Shown: positions 17,701-29,212 of the stretch, one piece after another
Layout: every line of letters starts with the position of its first letter
Numbering within the stretch: the first letter of the stretch is position 1
NCBI GenBank assembly: GCA_030272585.1
Contig: BSYQ01000004.1
Location: forward strand, 1,798,001-1,862,000
DNA length: 64,000 bases
Source: Bryopsis sp. KO-2023
Taxonomy: Eukaryota > Chlorophyta > Ulvophyceae > Bryopsidales > Bryopsidaceae
Direction: 5' to 3'
The notes under the pieces: model-generated
What the model saw: the letters and a program-made list of their open reading frames with translations, nothing else
Told to the model about the DNA's origin: nothing
Databases searched by the model: none
Position numbers and translations under genes: made by a program

Positions 17701-18817
17701 TGAAATCCAATACTAATGCTACTCCTGCACGATTGCTGCTCCAGGGGCCGACATCGATGTTCAGGATATTGAAGGCTTTACCCCTTTGTTTCTTGTTGCA
17801 CAAAACGGTCACTTGGATGTCGCCAAAATCTTGCTCAATGCAGGTGAATTGAAACAGAGAAGCTTCATGTTCTGAGTGCAGGAACGGTATTCTCACCCCT
17901 GTGGCAAGCATTGTTCGCAAAGGACCGAATGGATTGAAGGGCGACATTGCTTTTGAAATAGGCACACACACACACACAATTGCAATTTGCCAAGTTTTTC
18001 TTTCATTTTGATTTCCAGGCAGAGTTTATTTTGGCATCGCTTTGCATTTGGCATGTGATTTCGTATCAGAAAGTTCTATATATATGTATTATGCCAGATC
18101 CATGTGTTAAATCAATTTTTAAACAATTTGTCAACAAATTTGTTGGCACACTTTGAGTGGGTCCACCACCAAGCTTCCGGTTGAAGCAGGTGAATTCGAC
18201 AGGGATGTCTACTATGGATGGATGCTGAATTTCAGAACTGCTGTTCGATATTTCAGGGGCAACTCTGGATTTGGGGTCAATCGACGGAGGTACTCCTTTG
18301 ATGGAAGCACTGTATCTGAACATGGTGGAGATGGTGGAGTTTCTCCTGAAATCAGGTGCCCTTGGGGGAAAAACATTCCACATCTGTTGAAAGTCCATGC
18401 CAATTTGATAGCATTCCACAGTCTTCTAGATTCCAGATACTTTTATGGAAATGAGAACGAGGTATTGTGTTTTGGTCTACAGGTGCCGACGTGACTGTTC
18501 GCGATAATGTGGAGAAAACGCCATTGCATTTGGCTGTTTATGGAAGCCCAGAGTTGATTCAATTGCTTTTGGACAATGGAGCTGAAATAGATGCCATGAA
18601 TGAGTTTGGGGAAACCCCCATCTTCAAGGCAGCTTATTCAGGAAATGGGGAAGCCATTGAAATTTTAAAAAAGGCTGGGGCTGATCTTAGTATCAAGGAC
18701 AGGGGTGGGGATACGATCGAAGATAAAGTCTGTGGGTGCTTGTTCGAAGATCCTGATTCCAGTTTTTTTTGTGAGACATGTGATGAACGGCGCGTCAAAG
18801 AAATTTTAAAACGTTGA
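14759..18817 (+). CDS. Copy B: secreted S1 protease with 6 ankyrin repeats and a C-terminal Cys motif
   Basis: Eleven exons: 14759-14828, 14927-14952, 15249-15314, 15523-15726, 15824-16142, 16244-16500, 16781-16861, 16972-17089, 17745-17843, 18257-18355, 18483-18817; 557 residues, all phases consistent. It is the closest paralogue of copy A, introns included. It lacks the two 99-nt ankyrin exons that copy A has at 11347 and 12209, so the repeat count is six rather than eight. Signal peptide [14 protein letters not shown]; triad TAAHC, FDIAL, GDSGGP; Ser at position 189 (SACQGDSGG); predicted mature start IAGGQDA after Leu. The final exon again ends in CGC...CETC. An alternative donor at 16458 would remove 14 linker residues without changing frame; the donor after 16500 (gtgagta) is stronger. 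Confidence 0.85.
17496..17520. repeat. TA microsatellite in an intron of copy B
   Basis: Alternating TA run; copy A has only a short version at the equivalent place (near 12395), so it expanded after duplication. Confidence 0.75.
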
Positions 18818-19261
18818 TGCTTGTTATGTGTGTGGGATTTCGTTTCATTTGGGTTTTGAGGTGTGGGGCTTAGGTGCTGCTTTTTTTAATCTTACATCGT
18901 ACTCTTTAATGAACCTGTGGGCGAGATTCGGTCCAGAAACTTGGGGCTTTCCCAAGTCTGATGTAGGCTTTCCCGCATTCCACAAATCTTGAACAGAAAT
19001 GGAGAGTTTGAAAAAAAAATCTGTGCAGGAAGAATGATCCCCCCCAAATAGAACAAGGTAGGTGAGAAAGTGTTTTCCAGCAAGCTTGCCTAAAATGAAA
19101 TGAGGAATCCTCTGTGCTGGCCACAAAGCACCATTCTTTTGAGTTCGGCTAAACTGTGGTGCGAAGCGGCAAACACGATACCAATGTCTGAAAAAAAAAA
19201 ATACGAGAACAAGACATGTCGATCGGAAGCTCCTCGGATATGGAGTGTCCCTGGTTACAGA
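18818..19261. other. 3' flank of copy B
   Basis: No gene seen. Bases about 18825-18960 resemble 40930-41080 and 48010-48150, the 3' flanks of the last ankyrin exons of the degraded copies, so the 3' untranslated region is a shared module too. Confidence 0.45.
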
Positions 19262-19613
19262 GTGTTCACACACGTGTGCAGTTCGAATGGGGTGTCCTTT
19301 CGAGATCTACTGTTGGGGTTTTCATCGGCCGCCACGAGGTGTTTCAACCCACGATGTTCCAGGGAGAAGACTTACAGAATCAGACATACAACTTGTGTGT
19401 TACAAGCCTGCACAGCCAATTTGCAGTTTGCGCAGATCCCCTACACGAGCGTACATGTACCAATCGGCCTGTTTGAATTCCAGGTGCAGGTGCTGGCAGA
19501 AGAAGCACGCGAAGCACACCCCGAACTAGACGGGGCATTGTGGTGGCTCGAACTCACACAATTTTTCGCGATCAGAGCGTTTTCGATCGAACACAACATC
19601 GAACCAGCTTCAG
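19262..19613 (+). promoter_or_regulatory. Upstream region of copy C (type II)
   Basis: Shares with the regions before copies D, E, G and H a block that opens TGTGCAGTTCG..GGG.., continues TTTCGAGATCT and GGGGTTTTC, and ends in CGATCAGAGCGTTTT..CGA just before the signal-peptide exon. Probable promoter by position and conservation; no TATA element is clear. Confidence 0.45.
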
Positions 19614-22600
19614 ATGCGTCTGTTCTTGATATGGTCGCTTTTGTGCGTTTCAGCGCACAGAGTTGCGTGCCATGTTCCGTCAGGTGGGCCGGATGCAGTT
19701 GAATTTGAGGTTTTCTCACCCACTCTGGAAAAAAAACTCGAACTGGATCAATGACGTCAAATCTGCTTGTTTTCATTTTCTGGGATTTTCAAAGTTGGTG
19801 GTTGTTTGTTGGGGGGGGGTAGGAGTACTTAGGGTTATCATGGACATTTCTGTAGGTTTTTTTGAGGTGTTTGGACTTGATGGCCCGGTACCTGATCGGT
19901 CACAGATCAATTGTTGGGTAATAGTTGGGAACCGAGGAGATCAATGGACGAATATTGAGATGTAATATTTTGGAATGCTGAAAAAAAAATAAAAAAAAAT
20001 CAAATCTGCTTTGATTTGCAGGACACGCGTTTGGCGGCGATCGACAGGTGTGGAAAACACTTGTGAATGTCAGTTCATCAATTGCTCGTTAATGACTTGA
20101 AAAAAACAGGATTCACCTGTTTGTTGTTCTGTATGAGAATCAGGGTGGTGAAGTTTCAATCGCTCCTTCACTTCGGAAGCTGCTACAAGACGTGCGGCCG
20201 CTCATTGCTGTGGGTACAAACGAAATCAGACGATTCATTTGAATCATGCAGTGCTTATGGGGGGGGTTCTTACATGTGGGGCATTTGAGGATTGGTTTGA
20301 GACTTTAAACAGAGAGAGAGAAAATAGAGAACTACCTTATTTGTGACTTTGAAGTTTTTCCCAAGAACAATCCAAATTTGCCTTGATCTCCATGATGACC
20401 TGGGTAATCTTGATGGAAAAAAATGATACAAGATTCCACATTGGCATCTGCAGGGGGGTCAAGATGCTCCTAGAGGACGGTTTCCTTACGCTTGCTCATT
20501 GAGAAAGGCAGGCCCTAGACTTCATCGTTGTGGAGGCACCTTGATTGCCCCCGAGTGGGTGTTGACTGCAGCCCACTGTGTCACTGGAGAAGACTCCCTA
20601 GGGACCACATTTCTGGTGTATGTGGGTGCCCTCGAAATCGATGATGAGTCTGCAGAGGTACTTGTGTGAACAAAATATGGGGAGGACAGGGCTGTTGTGT
20701 TTTTTCCTTCTTTAAGGAGGAGTTCATATATGGTACATACCATCGACAAGTTCTGGTGGTTATAATTCACACAGAAAGCAGCAAGAGGCTGTTGTGCAAC
20801 TGAGGACATGAATGTATTTGTAGATAATATGGGCTGTGGAGGTTATCATTCATGAGAGCTACACCACCACTGGAGATGGATTCGATATTGCCCTCGTGCG
20901 CCTTAAAGAGCCCTCCACCAAACAGCCAGTAATGCTGCCCCAAAGCAAGTACATTATTGGAGTGGGTCAGTATTTAGTCACTGCAGGGTGGGGTAAGACC
21001 AGCGAGCGTGGACCAATGTCCAAAGTTCTTCAGTTTGCTGACCAAGTGGAGTATGTCAGCAACATAAATTGCGTGCTAGGATGGTCCAATCTCAAAGAAA
21101 ACATGATTTGTGCACACTCTGCCAAACAAGGAGCATGCGAGGGTAATAATTTCTGGTTATTTTCCAACTCCCAGAAATAAATGAGACGTCTGTTCTGGGA
21201 TTTCTGTTTCCGTTGGGATACAGTTTATGATTTGAATTGATGCAGGCGATTCTGGAGGTCCTTTGCTGATATGTGACACCAAAGGGGGGGACAGCATCAT
21301 TGATGGGAATTCAGACCTCGATCTGTTGGTTGGAATTGTATCTTTTGGGCCAGCCTCTTGCGATTCGACAAAAGCCGATGTGTACACCAGAGTTAGCAGC
21401 TTCCGGCAATGGATAGATGAGAAAATGGGGAATGCTCCATCTGAAACCACCACTTCTTCGAAGAGCGTAGCTGTCCCCACTCCTGAAGCCACAACTCCTT
21501 CAGGGAGCACAGCTGCCCCATCTCCTGAAACCATCAGCTCTTCGGTGAGCATGGGTGTTTCAAGTTGTGTTGATTGATTTATATGAACTATAAAGTATAA
21601 TCTTTGGACAAACCTTTCCTACAAGAAAATAGAAGGAGCAAAGGGGGCTTCGCTGGGGCTCCTTGCTGCCATTTTTGTTTTGTTTTTCTTTTGTTTTGTA
21701 AGGGTCGATGAAAAACAAGGGAAAAAGTAAGAAACAGCAGCCTTTTTCATTTTTTTTCCAAGCTGTGCCGACCAGTCAGTCAGATAGACAGATTTTTTTT
21801 TGTTGTCGTAGGGAGGAGGAGATATCCAAGCTGCCACTTCGGGGAGATATCCTTATGTCTGTTCTTTGAGAAAACCTGGAAGTGGAAAACACGGATGCAG
21901 TGGAGTGTTGATCGATAAGAAGTGGGTTTTGACAGCTGCAATTTGTCTCTCAGGACGCGTGTCACTGGGTATCCCAATTGTGCACATTGGTGGTCTGGGG
22001 ATCAATGATGAAGCTGAGGTACTTATTATATTAAAAAGATATCAAAATATGCCATTGTTTAGATTTATGAGACACTTTTGAAAAGGCTTGAGGGTGAATG
22101 AAGTGGAACTGTGGTACACTATTGTTTTTTATAGTTCAAAAAATGGTGCTGGGTGTCTTGATTGATGAAATGAAACATGAATATGAGACATCACTGCACA
22201 CGTCAGTTTCGTGTTGCTGCTGACTGCTGGCGTTTTTCACTGGAGAGAATTTTATGCTTTGGCAAGTGGGGATTTACTGCAATTATTTTGCCTTCCAGGA
22301 ATCCATCTTAATGATATATCATGAAATACATGTACGCATATACGTACATCGAAATCCACCTTGCACACCAACATACCGAAAATAATTTCCCACAGCGGTT
22401 TCCAGATGCTAACCTAGCCTAACCTGTTGAACGTGCAGGCAATTCAGGCTGCGCGCGTGATTTTGAATGAGAATTGGACCGGAGATGTCAACAATGGATA
22501 TGATATCGCCCTGGTTGAGCTCGAAAAGGAATCCACTGGAAAACCACTGAGTATGGTGCCAGCTGGGCATTCCATGGGACCAGGCGAATTAATGACTGAA

Positions 22601-23894
22601 CTTGGGTGGGGAAGAACCTCTATCTATAGGCTTTTGCAGGTGACGAACCTGGAGTTTGTTAGTTTCACAAACTGCCAGAATACAGTGTCACAACTCAAGA
22701 ATGGCATGATGTGCGCTCGTTCCCTGAACCAAACAGAATGTCACGGTAAGGGTCTTTCATAGTGCAAGTAAACCTTTCATACCCTGGTGACTAGTTTAAA
22801 CTCTGACCTGGAATTTTCAATCGTCCTATCTTTTGTGTGTTTTTTTTCAAAGAAATTAAACCAAAGATAACGATTAATGTCTAAAACTGCAGGTGATTCG
22901 GGGGGTCCCTTAGTACTTCTTGATGAAGGCGGGAACCCGGAATTGGACAAGCTGGTGGGCATTGTGTCGTTTGGACCTTTAGATTGTGGGGCTGGGGGCA
23001 TGCCTGATGTGTACTCCAGTGTTAGCTTTTTCCGTACCTGGATTGATGAAACAATGGTAGGTCGCTAGAAATAATGTTCAGGTGTTACTGATTGGGGGGG
23101 GTGGTTACAATTACAGTTTCAATGAAATGGAATCGAAGAGAGAGAGATTCAGACTGGGTTTGTACTACTGAACTCGGATCTTTGGGTCACCAAATCTGTT
23201 GCAAGTAAAATTCGATCAGGAAAAATCTCAATATCAAATGATTGACAACCGTGGGCTGGTTCCAAGCATCTCTTGATTGTTTCTCAACTTGTGGAATACT
23301 GCAGACAGGGGCGTGACTCCAGCTGCTACAGGACAGACACGGCCAATCATGGTGAGAATAATGCTTTTGACACTCGAAAGTTGTGTATCTGAGTTGAGAG
23401 GCAAACTTCAAAGTGTGCGATGCACAGCACAAATGGCATGTGAAACAGTCGCAGCAAGGCGATGTTCCACAGTTGACTTGCAGCAGCTCCATTCAAAACT
23501 CTGAACTCCTGGAGCGTTTAAAAGTCATGCAGGCAACGACACGGGACACTGCAACTGCTACAACAGTTCGTTGCAACTGCTTCCCCAAAACGAAAATATG
23601 AGGGCCCACCCGCACACACGGAAATCACAACCGACTCGAGGTGCTCAGATGTGAGGCAACCAGCGGACAAAGTTCAGCCCAAACGATCAATTTTTTTCTG
23701 TGTTTTTCTTGCCAGAGCAGGGTCCAGCCTCCGCATATGCAATTCTGACGGCTGCGACCGAGGGCCACCTCGCGGCGGTGCAAAGCGACATTGGAAGTGG
23801 CGTGGACATCGAATCAAAAGAGGAAAAATTTTCAGCTCCAAGAGAGCAAAAACAATCTACCAAAAAGAAAAACCAAAAAAAATCCAAAATGTAG
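19614..23894 (+). CDS. Copy C: secreted protein with two S1 domains, the second lacking the catalytic His
   Basis: Eleven exons: 19614-19683, 20022-20047, 20144-20209, 20454-20657, 20824-21142, 21246-21544, 21812-22018, 22439-22745, 22893-23056, 23309-23351, 23716-23894; 627 residues, phases consistent. Signal peptide [14 protein letters not shown]. Domain 1 has TAAHC, FDIAL and GDSGGP, with Gly at position 189 (GACEGDSGG), elastase-like. After a Ser/Thr/Pro linker a second chymotrypsin-fold domain begins directly at GGGDIQ with no propeptide or activation site. There the His is Ile (TAAIC) while Asp (YDIAL) and Ser (GDSGGP) remain, so it should be inactive. The C-terminus is a short linker, one ankyrin-like unit ([17 protein letters not shown]) and a Lys-rich tail ending [10 protein letters not shown]. 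The join into the 43-nt exon at 23309 is the least certain, since an upstream AG would give a stop. Confidence 0.8.
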
Positions 23895-24721
23895 ACGATC
23901 CTCTAGAAAGCGGACAGCAGGTTGACATACCACCAGTTCTATCAGTGTATGCAGTCGTGCACGAAGCGACACAGGTTACAAAGGTTCAGTTTTTGTTTAG
24001 TTTTGTTTGTGCAAAGAGTTTGGGACTTGGCGAGAGATATTTTATTTAGGAATTGTTGCTGCGGTGGACGCAGCGCTGCTTTCTGGGCAATCCCAGATTT
24101 TGATCGACCTCAGCGAACCGGGTTTACGAGGCGGGGGAGAAAAAAGTGGCAAATTTTCTCGTATTTTGTTCGAGCGAGAGAAGGTCACTTGTAACTTGTT
24201 CTGAGTTGAAAGTGTGAGTTCAAAAATATGAGATCAAGAGGTGAGGCGTAAATGGCAATAAGCGTGATAATACCACAGGTCGCCGCCCGAAGTATGATGA
24301 CACCCAAGGGCGGCGCAACACCCTTTCGGCTTCTGGCAAGAGGATTCACTGACACAAACAGGGATCCAACCTCATTTTATGGAAGACAATCAGATCACCA
24401 GTTAGACAAAGTGAATTTTCCACCTGGAAAAACTTACAGTCCAGGCGGAAAAACTTGTGGTTTCCCACAACCCACTCATTTGAGCCATCCCTGTTGGAAA
24501 AAACACTGCGACGAAACCCTTGAGCAGAAAAAAGGGAGGTACCCAAAACCAACCAGAATAGGATCGGGTGGGGCAGGGTTACGTTGAGGAGGAAAAGGAT
24601 ACCGAACCACTGCCCCATAATTCGAAGTACTCTATGTACTCTGTATTGTTATCGCTGGGACAATTGCCGAACCTTGGTAAAGATTAGGCAATCACACTGG
24701 AAGCTCCTCGGATATGGAGTG
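23895..24721. other. Spacer after copy C, duplicated at 46.38-47.0 kb
   Basis: No confident exon. Segments such as GCAATCCCAGATTT.GATC and GTGGCGCAACACCC also occur between 46380 and 46900, so the 3' flank was duplicated along with copies C and H. The + strand stretch near 24050-24150 is open in both copies and might be a further exon, but I cannot support it. Confidence 0.4.
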
Positions 24722-25002
24722 TTACAGGGTGTGCAGTTCGGGTGGGAAGTCCTTTCGAGGTCTCCTGCTGGGGTTTTCAGGGACTGTTAAGGCTCACTCC
24801 ACCACGGTTGGACGATGGCCATCGTCCTCCGCCTGTTTGGATTTGGTTCATTCCAGGTGCCTGCCAGCGGTGCTGATAGAAAGCACGCGAACCACACACT
24901 TTCGCACCCCGAACTGGACGGGGCATTAGTGGCGGCTCAAACTCGCACAATTTTTCGCGATCAGAGCGTTTTCGACCGGACTCTGCGTGGAACCAGCTTC
25001 AT
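24722..25002 (+). promoter_or_regulatory. Upstream region of copy D (type II)
   Basis: Best-preserved example of the type II block: TGTGCAGTTCGGGTGGGAAG, then TTTCGAGGTCTCCTGCTGGG, then GATCAGAGCGTTTTCGACCG close to the ATG. Sister blocks lie at 27910-28160, 37237-37499 and 42166-42441. Confidence 0.45.
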
Positions 25003-26961
25003 ATGCGTCTGTTCTTGATATGGGCGCTTTTGTGCGTTTCGGCGCACAGAGTTGCGTGCCGTGATCCGTTAGGTGGGTCGGATGCTGTTGAGTTTGGCGC
25101 TGTTCTCACCCATTCCTATCTGTGATGTCAAGTCTGCTTTGATTTCCAGGAGACTCGCTCGGCGGCGATCGACAGGTGTGGAAATTCTGTTCTTTCATGT
25201 TTCCTAACCTCCACTTGCAAGTTCCAATTGGGTGATGAAAAATGCACTCTTCCATGGGAGAGTGTTATTCCTCAGAGTAATCTTCCTATGTGCTGTCTAA
25301 TATATCTATTTCCAAGATTTTGGTGTGCCAAAGAAAAGAAAAATCAAGTGCCAACTGTTGAAAATATCACCGGTTCAGAAAAAGGGGAAAAAAAGGGTGA
25401 ACTGAAATTAAAAAAAAATGCAGGTGTGAATCTCCTTGCTCCATCACCCACTTCTTCACTTTTTTTTTTGACTTGAGGGAAGATTCACCTATTTATTGTT
25501 CTGTATTAGAATAAGGGTGGTGGAGTTTCAATCGCTCCTTCACTCCGGAAGCTGCTACAGGAGATGAAGCCGCTTATTGCTGTGGGTACAAGTGAAATTG
25601 AACGATTCATTTGAATCATGCAGTGCTTCTGGGAGGGGTTCTTACATGTGGAGCATTTGAGCTTTGGTTGAGACTTTAAACAGAGAGAGAGAAAGAGTAG
25701 ATAACTGCCTTGGGAACCCTCCGCCTTGTTCTCCACAATGACCTGGGTAATCTCGACCGACAAGCAACGATGTAAGACTGCACATTGGCATCCGCAGGGG
25801 GGTCAAGATGCTCCTGTAGATCGGTTTCCCTATGCTTGCTCATTGAGAAATGCAGGCCCTAGACTTCATCGTTGTGGAGGGACCTTGATTGCCCCCAAGT
25901 GGGTCTTGACAGCAGCCCACTGTTTGGTTGGAGAAGACTCGCTGGGGTCGACTTTTCTGGTGTTTGTGGGTGCACATGAAATTGATGATGATTCTGCAGA
26001 GGTACTCCATACTTGTGTGGGTGTACAACAAAATATGGGGAGAACAGGGCTGTTGAGGGTTTCTTTTTTTCTTCTTAAAGGAGTTGCACCATTGACAAGT
26101 TCTGGTGGTTAGAATTCATACAGAAAGCAGCAAGAGGCCGTAGTGCCTGCAGCAACACTCATCTGGGGACATGAATGTATGTGTAGGTCATATGGTCAGT
26201 AGAGGTCATCATCCATGAGAGCTACACCACCACTGGAAAAGGATTTGATATTGCTCTCGTGCGCCTCAAAGAGCCCTCCACCAAACAGCCAGTGATGATA
26301 CCCAGAAGTGAGGACACCGTTGGAGTGGGTCAGAAATTAGTCACTGCAGGGTGGGGTAAGACCAGCGAGCGTGGCCCATTGCCCGAAGTCCTTCAGTTTG
26401 CAGACCAAGTGGAGTACGTCAGCAACAAAACCTGCAAGCTAGGATGGTCTAATCTCAAAGACAATATGCTTTGTGCACACTCTGCCAAACAAGGAGCATG
26501 TGAAGGTAAGCAGTTGGAGTTGGAAAATAACAAGGAATGAATGAGACATGTGTTTTTTTTCGGGGATTTCTGTTTGAAAAGCTTTTGCTTTTACGATTTG
26601 TGATTCGTTTTGAATTGTTCCAGGTGATTCTGGAGGTCCTTTGCTGATATGTGACACTAAAGGGGACAGGATCATTGATGGGAATCCAGACTTTGATCTG
26701 TTAGTTGGTATTGTATCTTTTGGCCCGTCCACTTGCGATTCAACAAAAGCCGATGTATACACCAGAGTCAGCAGCTTTCGGCAATGGATAGATGAGAAAA
26801 TGGGGAATGCTCCATCTGAAACCACCACGTCTTCGGAGAGCACCGTCAATTCATCTCCTAAATTTAAAACTTCTTCGAGAAGCATAACTGCCCCCACTTC
26901 TGCACCCACCACTTCTTCGAGAAGCATAACTGCCCCAACTCCTGAAACCACCACTTCTTCG
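25003..26961 (+). CDS. Copy D: secreted S1 protease, 3' end unresolved
   Basis: Six exons: 25003-25072, 25150-25175, 25516-25581, 25798-26001, 26187-26505, 26624-26961 (341 residues so far). Signal peptide [14 protein letters not shown], propeptide with MKPL before IAGGQDAPV, triad TAAHC, FDIAL, GDSGGP, Gly at position 189. It is followed by the longest Ser/Thr/Pro linker of the family, with an internal repeat (SSRSITAPT twice). No second domain or ankyrin exon follows. If the last donor is not used, translation runs on to a stop at 27069 through a hydrophobic stretch. If it is used, an AG at about 27342 gives a short tail. The region 27265-27355 matches the sequence just before the first ankyrin exon of copy G, so the ankyrin exons were probably lost here. 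Confidence 0.72.
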
Positions 26962-27596
26962 GTGAGCACGGTTGTTTCAAGTTGTGCAATTGATATCTTT
27001 GGACACCCCTTGATAGGGGCTTTTCTGGGGTGTCTTTTTCAACCACCACATTTGTTTTGTGTGCGGTAGTTTTCAAAAGAATGCATGAAATCCCTGAAAA
27101 AATATCACCAGGGAAAGTTAAAACAGCGGCCATTCTCATTCGCTGATCAGCCACACTTGTCGATCGGCATATATTGTGTCTGCATTAGGCTGATTGAGCT
27201 TCTTTTCTTGCTGTTGTTGAGTGTAAGCAAGTGAAATGGTTTGAAAACCCTTTTTTTACAGAGTGCAAAACAATCCCATGACTAATCCAGCACATTGCTG
27301 CATCAGTCTGTCTTCCCGTCTTGATTCATTTCCAGGTTTCCAACACTCTGCAAAGTGGGTAGGTGGGATTGGGTCCATTTTTGAGTTGGGGGGCTTCCCA
27401 AAGTATGACGAGGTGGTTGAAAATTCCACAAGCTTGTACAGAATTGCTTTTCCAGGTTACTTCCAGTGGGTGGTGATGTGACTGTGCAATACAACTGAGG
27501 GGAAACATCAGTTGTGTATGAGACCGAAGAAAAATCCTGTAATGAGAGCAGTGAATTGAATGCATGCTTGGAGTTCAAATAATTTTCAGGGAGAAA
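26962..27596. other. Decayed 3' part of copy D
   Basis: Contains sequence homologous to the intron before the first ankyrin exon (27265-27355 versus 38090-38180) but no recognisable ankyrin exon. Confidence 0.45.
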
Positions 27597-27900
27597 CCTG
27601 CACTTTTGTGAAGTGGTCTGTGCTGAGCATTATCAAGAGCCACACAGACTCCTTGCAGAAATGAGCAAAGATTTTGAGGGGTGGATATCGGAGTGAACCC
27701 ACCTGGCAGAGTAGGCACTGAAAAAATGTTGAGAAAAGGACCTGGTTGGTCCGTAACACAATACGATTGTCTGAAAAAGAACACCCAAGAATAAGACAGG
27801 ACTAGGCAATCAAACTATACATATCGTGAGATGAACACGCTGTGATGGGGAGCCTTACGAAATCCCAAGCATCAAAAACAGTCACCACACAAAGAGTTTG
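27597..27900. repeat. Dispersed repeat, partial copy 1
   Basis: Shares TTTGAGGGGTGGAT.TCGGAGTGAACCCACC, GTAGGCACTGAAAAAATG and ACACCCAAGAA.AAGACA with 39950-40270, and its last part with 47118-47190. This copy lacks the tRNA-like end present in the other two. Confidence 0.6.
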
Positions 27901-27909
27901 CAACACAAG

Positions 27910-28160
27910 GTTACAGGTCAGGCAGTTCGGGTGGAAGGCTTTTCGAGATCTGCTTCCAGGGCTGCAAGCGCCGTCAGTGAGCGCCAATCATCGTTTTCCG
28001 CCTATTTGAATTCATGCGCGCCTACCAGAGGTGCTGGAAGAAAGCACGCGAACCGTACACTTGCATGCCCTCAGATCAGTGGCGGATCAAACACCCGCAA
28101 TTTTCTCGATCAGAGCGTTTTTTACTCACAAGATCGAGCGCGGCGTAAAACCAGCTTCCT
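27910..28160 (+). promoter_or_regulatory. Upstream region of copy E (type II)
   Basis: Matches the type II block before copies D, G and H, including CAGTTCGGGTGGAAGGC and GATCAGAGCGTTTTT. Confidence 0.4.
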
Positions 28161-28956
28161 ATGCTTACGTCCTTGATATGGGCGCTCTTGTGCGTGTCGG
28201 TGCACAGAGTTGTGTGCCATGCTCCGTCAGGTGGGTGGAATGCCATTGAATTTGGCGTTTTTCTTGCACACCCCGAAAAACTCGAACTGGATATTAGACG
28301 TCAAGTCTGCTTTCATTTGCAGGACACGCGTCTGGCGGCGATCGACAGGTGCGGAAAACAAACAAACAAACACTTTTTTTTCAAAACACTTGTGAATCTC
28401 AGTTCTCCATCAATTGCTCCTTAATGACCTGAAAAAAAAGATTCACCTATTTGTTGTTCTATATTAGAATCAGGGTAGTGGAGTTTCAATCGCTCCTTCG
28501 CTTCGGAAGCTGCTACAGGAATTTCGGGCCTTGCAGGCGGTGGTGGTGTCAGTATATATATTTTTATTTTATTTTTATTTTCACTGCAATAGACTTCAAA
28601 TGTCAGTGTAGATCGTTTTTCTTTGAGAAACAAATGTAAGGTATCCAAAGAGTGTCAGTAGACGAGAATTCGCAACCAACAGAGTTATGTTTGTGAAGTA
28701 GCACCTTGCAGGCGGTGGTGGTGTCAGTATATTTTCCCTAAATGAAGTTATTGCAACGCTGCCTAGGAACGCTTCCTTGGATTACATGCGTTTTCAAATT
28801 TGGAGGCTCTTTGAAACTTGTGTCAAGTGTTGTGACATGTAATGCTTTTTGGGGGGGCAGGTGTGGATCTGGAAACAGAAACTGGAGTCACCCCCTTGAT
28901 AGTGGCAGCGTTTGGTGGGGAAAACGTTGGGCTGTTTGTGCTTCTCTTGGAGCTAG
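28161..28956 (+). pseudogene. Copy E: signal peptide and propeptide exons joined to one ankyrin exon, protease exons lost
   Basis: Intact signal-peptide exon 28161-28230 ([14 protein letters not shown]), micro-exon 28323-28348, propeptide exon 28474-28539 (...RKLLQEFRALQA), then an isolated ankyrin exon 28861-28956 (VDLETETGVTPLIVAA). All protease exons are absent. The propeptide exon ends in phase 0 and the ankyrin exon starts in phase 1, so joining them breaks the frame. A direct repeat of about 29 bases (CCTTGCAGGCGGTGGTGGTG...) at 28529 and 28707 marks the likely deletion or rearrangement site. Most likely a truncated remnant, ending where the minus-strand gene begins. Confidence 0.7.
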
Positions 28957-29212
28957 GTGGTGGGGAGAATTGCCCCCTCTGCTGAGAGTTAATGCCAATG
29001 TAACAAGATCAGCAATCTCTTGGACTGTTTTGTGTAGAAAAAACTGTAATGGAACTGAGATCTTATCGTCGCCTCATTCCTCGTGCCATTCCTGGGGAAA
29101 TATATATACACGTCGAACGAGCGTATACATGCGATCGACGGGAGCCCATGCCACAGGGAACGTTATGTCACACAAAAAGAATCATCAACTTACAACATCA
29201 ACAGTCCCAATA

